Source: T3Sed10-241 sp036796255 (GTDB taxonomy: Bacteria > Bacteroidota > Bacteroidia > Flavobacteriales_D > Cryomorphaceae). From it: a stretch of 64,000 nt of DNA. Where the stretch lies: NCBI GenBank assembly GCA_036796255.1, contig DAIRDH010000006.1:1-64000 (forward strand). The letters run 5' to 3'. A model generated the notes under the pieces. That model saw only the letters and a program-made list of their open reading frames with translations. It was not told where the DNA came from and ran no database searches. The translations under genes were made by a program, and so were the position numbers. This document shows positions 59,267-64,000 of this stretch, piece by piece. Position 1 is the stretch's first letter. Each line of letters starts with the position of its first letter.

Positions 59267-61993
59267 ATGAAATTTAAAAGATGTTTATTCTTGCTGCTGT
59301 CCCTGCTCACCATGGGCCAGCTTGTAGCACAACAGTCGCTCATCACCGGGGTGCTGCGCGATGCGGTCACCGGCTCGCGGCTGCCCGGCGCCACGGTGCG
59401 CATTGAAGGCACCACTGAAGGGGCTTCAACTGACCTCAATGGTCAATTCGCATTGCGAACCAGCCGTACGGGTGAGGTAAACCTCACCATAACCTATATT
59501 GGTTTTGAAACAATCAACCTCACCGTGGAGCTTGTCCCCGGCGAGGAGAGCCATATCGAAACTGAAATGCGTCCTTCAGCGGGCGAGCTTTCAGAGGTGG
59601 TGATTACCGAAAATCTGCAAGGTACGGCGCGTGCCATGAACCAGCAGCGGGCATCAAGCGTGATTATGAATGTGGTGGCCGCCGACCAGATAGGCCGCTT
59701 TCCCGACCCCAATGCTGCAGAAGCCCTGCAGCGCGTGCAAGGAGTAAATATCGAGCGCGATCAGGGTGAGGGCAGGTATGTACTCATCCGCGGACTCGCA
59801 CCGCAGTTTACCAATATCAACATCAATGGTGAGCAGATTCCTAGCCCTGAGGCCGATGTGCGCTTTGTGGCGCTCGACGCCATTCCCAGCGACCAACTCT
59901 CCTCCATGGAGATATTCAAAACCCTGAGGCCCGACCTGGATGGCGATGCCATTGGCGGTTCTGTAAACCTCATCACGCGCAAAGCCACCAGCGCCGATCC
60001 CACCATTCGCGGAAGCTTGGTAGGTGGCTTTAACAACCTGATGGGTGAGCCAAATGGCCAGGGAAGCCTTCAATATGGACAGCGCTTTCTTGACAATAAA
60101 CTCGGCGTGATGCTCAATTCAAGCTATTATGTGAACAATCTGGGCTCCCACAACTGGGAGCGCGATACGGGCGATGATTTCGAAAACGCAGAAGAACATG
60201 CCCTTGAACTGCGTGATTATGAATTGACCAGAACAAGGTTGGGGCTCAGCACCACCATTGACTACAAATTTAACAACCGTAACGAGGTTTACTTCCGCGC
60301 AATGTACAACAGGTTCACAGACCGTGAATGGAGACGACGTTACGTATTCGTGCCGGAAGATGATGAAGTGGAACAACTCACCAAAGACCGTTTCGAGAGG
60401 CAATCCATCAGCAGTTATAACCTTGGTGGTATTCACCAATTCAGCGGATTCTCGCTTGACTATGAAGTGGCCTACGCCCTTGCAGAGCAAGATACGCCCT
60501 ACGACAATGAAGTGGCCTTCATTGCAGGTGATATGCCGAGCAACATCAGTTTTGCCGACAGGCACTTCCCTACCCTGAGCAGCAATCCCTCCTACTTGAG
60601 AAATGAGCTCTTTGCTTTTGACGAATTTGAGGCAGCCAATACCCTTGCACAGGACCGCAATGTGACAGGAAAATTCAACGTCTCGGTACCTTACAATACC
60701 GGCAATTCATCGGGCGTAATTAAATTTGGATCCAAAGTACGCCTCAAGGAAAAAGACCTTCATATTACCCAAAGTGTATACCAGGAGATAGCCGGGGTGC
60801 CTGGAGCGGATGCATTTGCCGGAGGCCGCTTCAGCGACAATTTTCTCGGAGGTCGTTTTGAGCTCAATGAATTTCCAGATGTGGGGCGGTTCATCCAATA
60901 TTTCAACGACAATCCTGAGCAATTTGAATTGCAAATTGAGGACAAGGTCGTTGACGAAGCTCTCGAAGCGTATCGCGCCACGGAAGATGTGTACGCCGGA
61001 TACGTGATGGCGACGCACAATTTTGAAAAACTCTCCATTATAGGTGGTGTGCGCTACGAGTATACTGCTGTAAACTACGAATCGAAGGAGGTCATCTTCG
61101 ACGCCAATGAAGAGCTCGTGGATATTGTCGATGTGGTGGGCTCCACAAGCTACGGCTACCTTCTGCCTCAGGTAAACCTGCGCTATGCCCTTCGGGAAAA
61201 TACGATATTGCGAGGTGCAGCTACTTACAGCTATGCCCGGCCAAATTTCGAAGACATCATCCCGGCACAGGAAGCCAACATTCGCGACCGGGAAGCTTCC
61301 ATCGGAAATCCTGACCTGCTGCCGGTGAGCGCCCTAAACCTGGACGCATTTGCAGAGCACTACATGAAAAACCTGGGCTTAATCAGTGGAGGTCTCTACT
61401 ACAAGAAATTGGATGACTTCATTTACACCCGCCGCTTTCGCGGAAGCTATCCTTTAAACAGCCCCAACCCGATTTCGGATGAAATCACTTTTACCCAGGC
61501 ACAGAATGGTGAAAGCGCCAACCTCTTGGGACTTGAGTTTGGTTTTCAGCGTCAGTTGGACTTCCTCCCCGGCTTTTTCAAAAAAGTAGGACTCTACCTC
61601 AACTATACTTACACCAACTCCGATGCGCAATTTCAGCGCACCGACGACTCTAGGTTGGAAGATATCCGACTGCCTGGTCAGGCATCGCACGTGGGTAATT
61701 TCTCGCTGGCCTACAATGACAAGAAGTTTTCGCTGCGCGGGGCCCTCAACCTCAACGGAAGCTACCTTGATGAGATTGGAGCAAGTGCCATCAACGATAT
61801 TTATGTAAACAGCAGGTTGCAACTCGACGTGACTGCCGGCTACCGCATATCGGAAAACTGGCGCGTCTTTGCCGAGTTTATCAACCTCACCAACCAGCCT
61901 TTTGAGCTGTACAGCGGTGAGCCTGAAAACCTCATACAGCGCGAATTCTACAGCTGGTGGACCCGTGTGGGCGTGAAATTTGACCTGAATTAA
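59267..61993 (+). CDS. TonB-dependent outer-membrane receptor
   Basis: The 908-residue protein has a signal peptide (about 1-22), a CarboxypepD_reg/CnaB-like domain (about 23-105, ITGVLRDAVTGSRLPGATVRIEG), a plug domain (about 120-230, with NMQGVNIERDQGEG-like ALQRVQGVNIERDQGEGRYVLIRGL), and a 22-strand beta-barrel ending in GVKFDLN. It is TonB-energised uptake across the outer membrane. Substrate is inferred, not shown: downstream genes encode an acidic lipoprotein and a phytase, so inositol phosphates or their products are likely. The next gene starts 15 bp later. Confidence 0.93.
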   Translation: MKFKRCLFLLLSLLTMGQLVAQQSLITGVLRDAVTGSRLPGATVRIEGTTEGASTDLNGQFALRTSRTGEVNLTITYIGFETINLTVELVPGEESHIETEMRPSAGELSEVVITENLQGTARAMNQQRASSVIMNVVAADQIGRFPDPNAAEALQRVQGVNIERDQGEGRYVLIRGLAPQFTNININGEQIPSPEADVRFVALDAIPSDQLSSMEIFKTLRPDLDGDAIGGSVNLITRKATSADPTIRGSLVGGFNNLMGEPNGQGSLQYGQRFLDNKLGVMLNSSYYVNNLGSHNWERDTGDDFENAEEHALELRDYELTRTRLGLSTTIDYKFNNRNEVYFRAMYNRFTDREWRRRYVFVPEDDEVEQLTKDRFERQSISSYNLGGIHQFSGFSLDYEVAYALAEQDTPYDNEVAFIAGDMPSNISFADRHFPTLSSNPSYLRNELFAFDEFEAANTLAQDRNVTGKFNVSVPYNTGNSSGVIKFGSKVRLKEKDLHITQSVYQEIAGVPGADAFAGGRFSDNFLGGRFELNEFPDVGRFIQYFNDNPEQFELQIEDKVVDEALEAYRATEDVYAGYVMATHNFEKLSIIGGVRYEYTAVNYESKEVIFDANEELVDIVDVVGSTSYGYLLPQVNLRYALRENTILRGAATYSYARPNFEDIIPAQEANIRDREASIGNPDLLPVSALNLDAFAEHYMKNLGLISGGLYYKKLDDFIYTRRFRGSYPLNSPNPISDEITFTQAQNGESANLLGLEFGFQRQLDFLPGFFKKVGLYLNYTYTNSDAQFQRTDDSRLEDIRLPGQASHVGNFSLAYNDKKFSLRGALNLNGSYLDEIGASAINDIYVNSRLQLDVTAGYRISENWRVFAEFINLTNQPFELYSGEPENLIQREFYSWWTRVGVKFDLN

Positions 61994-62008
61994 ATTCCTA
62001 TTTCAATC

Positions 62009-63049
62009 ATGAAAACATTAAAAACTTTACTTTTCAGCACACTGACCTTGAGCTTGCTGTGGGCCTGTGACCGTCAAAATGAAGACCTGATAGACCCGCG
62101 CAATCCTGAGGATTTCCCCATCGTAATTGTGCTCGCTGACGATGGCGACGCCGACCTTGAAGACAATGACGAAGTGGGTATTGACCTCGAGCTCGTACCC
62201 ATTTGGGATCCGGTAAGCAGAAGCGTGGATGGAATAATTATAGCTCCACCTGTTGATGTGCGCGTATCATTTGAACTGAGCGATCCCCAAGGCTTCACCG
62301 AATGGGATCAATACATCACCGGTGGCGATGCCATTTACGAGGTTGACGACTGCACCGACAGCGGGGACATCGATGTGGATTTGGATTTCGAATTTGATGC
62401 TTCAACAGGGCGCGGATCTTTCACCTGGCCCAGCGGCATTGAGGAAATAGAGCTGGTGCTTGAGCTCAACGACGCCCTTTTTGACGACGAGGTACTCAAC
62501 CAGGATGACCGTGGCTTCTTATTCAGCATCACAGGAGTAACGGGACATGAAGAGGTGCGTGCCAACACCGATATGGAATTCGAATACATTGTGCTCGACG
62601 ACGAGGCCGTATTCGGCGATTGGGAATTGGACCACAACGACCCTGAACAATTCGCCGCCTTCCTCGACCTTTTCGGAACTTTGAATGAAGACTTTGAAGG
62701 CCTTACGGCAGATATGGTCGACAAAATAGAAATCAGCTTTGGCTTCGAGGCCATGGAAGTGCTTGTAGAGCTTTTGGAAACAGAAGAAGATGAGTGTGAG
62801 CCGGGTGAATTTGAAGCTTTGGAAATCGAAGTGGAATGCGAATACGACTTCTCATTGTCATCACTCTTTGGCGTGCTGAGCGGCGATTTAGAATTTGAAG
62901 GCGAAGCTGAAATTGACGATATCGTACTGGAATTCGCACTTGAAGGCACGTATGCAATCGAAAATGACGGCGATACCCTCTTATTAACTCTTGAAGGAGA
63001 ACTGGACGGCGAAGAAATCGAAGAACAAACCTTGACACTCACACGATAA
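62009..63049 (+). CDS. Highly acidic lipoprotein of the phytase operon
   Basis: The 346-residue protein has a lipobox (LLWAC, Cys20). Its mature part is strikingly rich in Asp and Glu, with very few Lys or Arg, especially from residue 240 on (EEDECEPGEFEALEIEVECEYD). A few paired cysteines are visible. No named family is recognised; it takes the position that SusD-like lipoproteins occupy beside TonB receptors but has no SusD motif. Calcium binding is plausible, since beta-propeller phytases need calcium. Gaps are 15 bp to the receptor and 2 bp to the phytase gene. Confidence 0.7.
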   Translation: MKTLKTLLFSTLTLSLLWACDRQNEDLIDPRNPEDFPIVIVLADDGDADLEDNDEVGIDLELVPIWDPVSRSVDGIIIAPPVDVRVSFELSDPQGFTEWDQYITGGDAIYEVDDCTDSGDIDVDLDFEFDASTGRGSFTWPSGIEEIELVLELNDALFDDEVLNQDDRGFLFSITGVTGHEEVRANTDMEFEYIVLDDEAVFGDWELDHNDPEQFAAFLDLFGTLNEDFEGLTADMVDKIEISFGFEAMEVLVELLETEEDECEPGEFEALEIEVECEYDFSLSSLFGVLSGDLEFEGEAEIDDIVLEFALEGTYAIENDGDTLLLTLEGELDGEEIEEQTLTLTR

Positions 63050-63051
63050 TA

Positions 63052-64000
63052 ATGAATAAAATAGCAATACTTTTCCTCGGCGTTTTGGCCATAGCCTGTC
63101 AAAATGGAGCAAACAACAAGGGAGAAACCACAGCAAATGAGGCGAATAATCAGGATAGTACAAGTAGGGTAAAGCCGCTTGTAGTCACTGAAAAGGTAAA
63201 CCACGACACCGACGATCCCGCCATTTGGGTACACCCCGGCGATGTGCGTAAGAGCCTCATCATTGGAACAGACAAGGACATCAACGGGGCGCTGTTTGCC
63301 TTTGACCTTGACGGCAAAATTGCAGGCAAAACGATGGAGCTCAAGCGACCCAACAACGTGGACGTGGGCTACCGCATGGATATACTCGGCAATAGTGTAG
63401 ACTATGCCATCACAGGCGAGCGCTTCACACACAACATCCGCATCTTCTCGCTGCCCGACATGAAGTCCATTGATGGTGGCGGAATCCCGGCATTTGAAGG
63501 TGAAACTGGCGAAGAATTTCGCGATATCATGGGCATCGCAGTCTACATGGCTCCTGATGGCACCCACTATGCCATTGTGGGCCGCAAGAATGGTCCGCAA
63601 GATGGTACCTACCTCTGGCAATACCGCCTTTACGGCAAAGAGGATGGAACTGTAGGAGGCGAATTGGTGCGCAAATTCGGACAGTATTCAGGAGTGAAAG
63701 AAATTGAAGCCATTGCCGTGGATCACAAACTCGGATACATCTACTACAGTGATGAGCAGGTGGGCGTGCGCAAGTACCATGCTGACCCGAAAATGGGCAA
63801 TGAAGAAATCGCATTTTTTGCCAAAGAGGGTTACCTCGATGACAATGAAGGAATCTCCATTTATCAGCACGATGACAGCACCGGCTACATCATCGTAAGC
63901 GATCAGGCGCGCAATGCCTTCCGCATCTACCCCCGCGAAGGTGCCGATGGCAATCCACACCACCATCCGGAACTTGGCGCCATTGATGTGAGTACCAACA
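63052..64000 (+). CDS. Beta-propeller phytase, lipoprotein, runs off the window
   Basis: The frame opens at ATG 63052 and is still open at 64000 (about 316 codons visible). It has a lipobox (LAIAC, Cys16), then a 3-phytase/beta-propeller phytase domain: HDTDDPAIWVHPGDVRKS near residue 50, IIGTDKDINGALFAFDLDGK, RPNNVDVGY, GIAVYMAPDGTHYAIVGRKNG, IEAIAVDHKLGYIYYSDEQVGVRKY, EGISIY and SDQARNAFRIYPREG. These proteins hydrolyse phytate to lower inositol phosphates and phosphate, with bound calcium. Probably anchored in the outer membrane facing the substrate imported by the TonB receptor. Confidence 0.92.
   Translation, partial: MNKIAILFLGVLAIACQNGANNKGETTANEANNQDSTSRVKPLVVTEKVNHDTDDPAIWVHPGDVRKSLIIGTDKDINGALFAFDLDGKIAGKTMELKRPNNVDVGYRMDILGNSVDYAITGERFTHNIRIFSLPDMKSIDGGGIPAFEGETGEEFRDIMGIAVYMAPDGTHYAIVGRKNGPQDGTYLWQYRLYGKEDGTVGGELVRKFGQYSGVKEIEAIAVDHKLGYIYYSDEQVGVRKYHADPKMGNEEIAFFAKEGYLDDNEGISIYQHDDSTGYIIVSDQARNAFRIYPREGADGNPHHHPELGAIDVSTN

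Noticed and set aside
62335..63621. 428-codon Ser-rich ORF antisense to the acidic lipoprotein and phytase
   Set aside because: Arises from Glu/Asp codons read in reverse (Ser/Ile/Val-rich shadow); it spans two confident genes.

Overview
The window reads as a chromosomal segment of a Bacteroidota bacterium, most likely Flavobacteriales or a close relative. Many products carry type IX secretion (T9SS) C-terminal sorting or gliding-motility domains. There is a PorP/SprF-like outer-membrane protein and a TonB-dependent receptor with an N-terminal carboxypeptidase-regulatory domain. Several gene starts are preceded by the Bacteroidota -7 box TAnnTTTG, and Shine-Dalgarno sequences are scarce. One 100-base run of N (56352-56451) marks an assembly gap, so this is a draft scaffold. 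I saw no rRNA, tRNA, transposase or CRISPR array.

Layout. 1-5.0 kb: sdhA (minus), enolase (plus), then an accessory patch with a TMEM175-like channel gene lying between two almost identical 177-bp repeats. 5.4-14.8 kb: a secreted S9 peptidase fused to a carboxypeptidase-regulatory-domain protein, a third copy of the repeat, a TPR protein, an exported WD40-caspase protein with a DUF4384 partner, and MsrA. 14.9-28 kb: a PAS protein with a histidine-kinase dimerisation helix but no ATPase domain, then T9SS cargo (CotH-kinase and lamin-tail proteins), a PKD-repeat/PorP-SprF pair and a sugar dehydrogenase. 28-37.7 kb: RF3, a thioredoxin-like protein, a 1,669-residue periplasmic repeat protein followed directly by a divergent cold-shock-domain protein, and a flavoprotein oxidase. 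37.7-52.6 kb: a choice-of-anchor-L surface protein, lipoproteins, a PLP decarboxylase, an exported nuclease, a CsbD-like protein, a hemerythrin-like protein, an MFS transporter, a patatin/universal-stress pair and a Kef-type antiporter. 52.7-56.4 kb: the metY-metX-hom operon for sulfur amino acid synthesis. 56.5-64 kb: a META/NlpE lipoprotein cut by the gap, a TPR-HTH regulator, and a TonB receptor - acidic lipoprotein - phytase operon that runs off the end.

The most interesting element is the 5' leader of the metY-metX-hom operon. It has an excellent promoter (TTG, 21 bp, TACATTTG), then a 13-codon ORF consisting only of methionine and cysteine codons (5 Met, 8 Cys), then a GC-rich hairpin with a U-tract, then metY. 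That is the architecture of ribosome-mediated transcription attenuation sensing charged tRNA-Cys/tRNA-Met, and no SAM riboswitch core is visible.

Two other signals are not explained by genes. One is a 177-180 bp intergenic element present three times within 5.5 kb, with a perfect 14-bp hairpin, mutually exclusive stems and (in two copies) a string matching the 16S anti-Shine-Dalgarno. The other is the 13-mer TTTGCCGAAAGGC, found seven times in 64 kb, in coding and non-coding DNA and on both strands.
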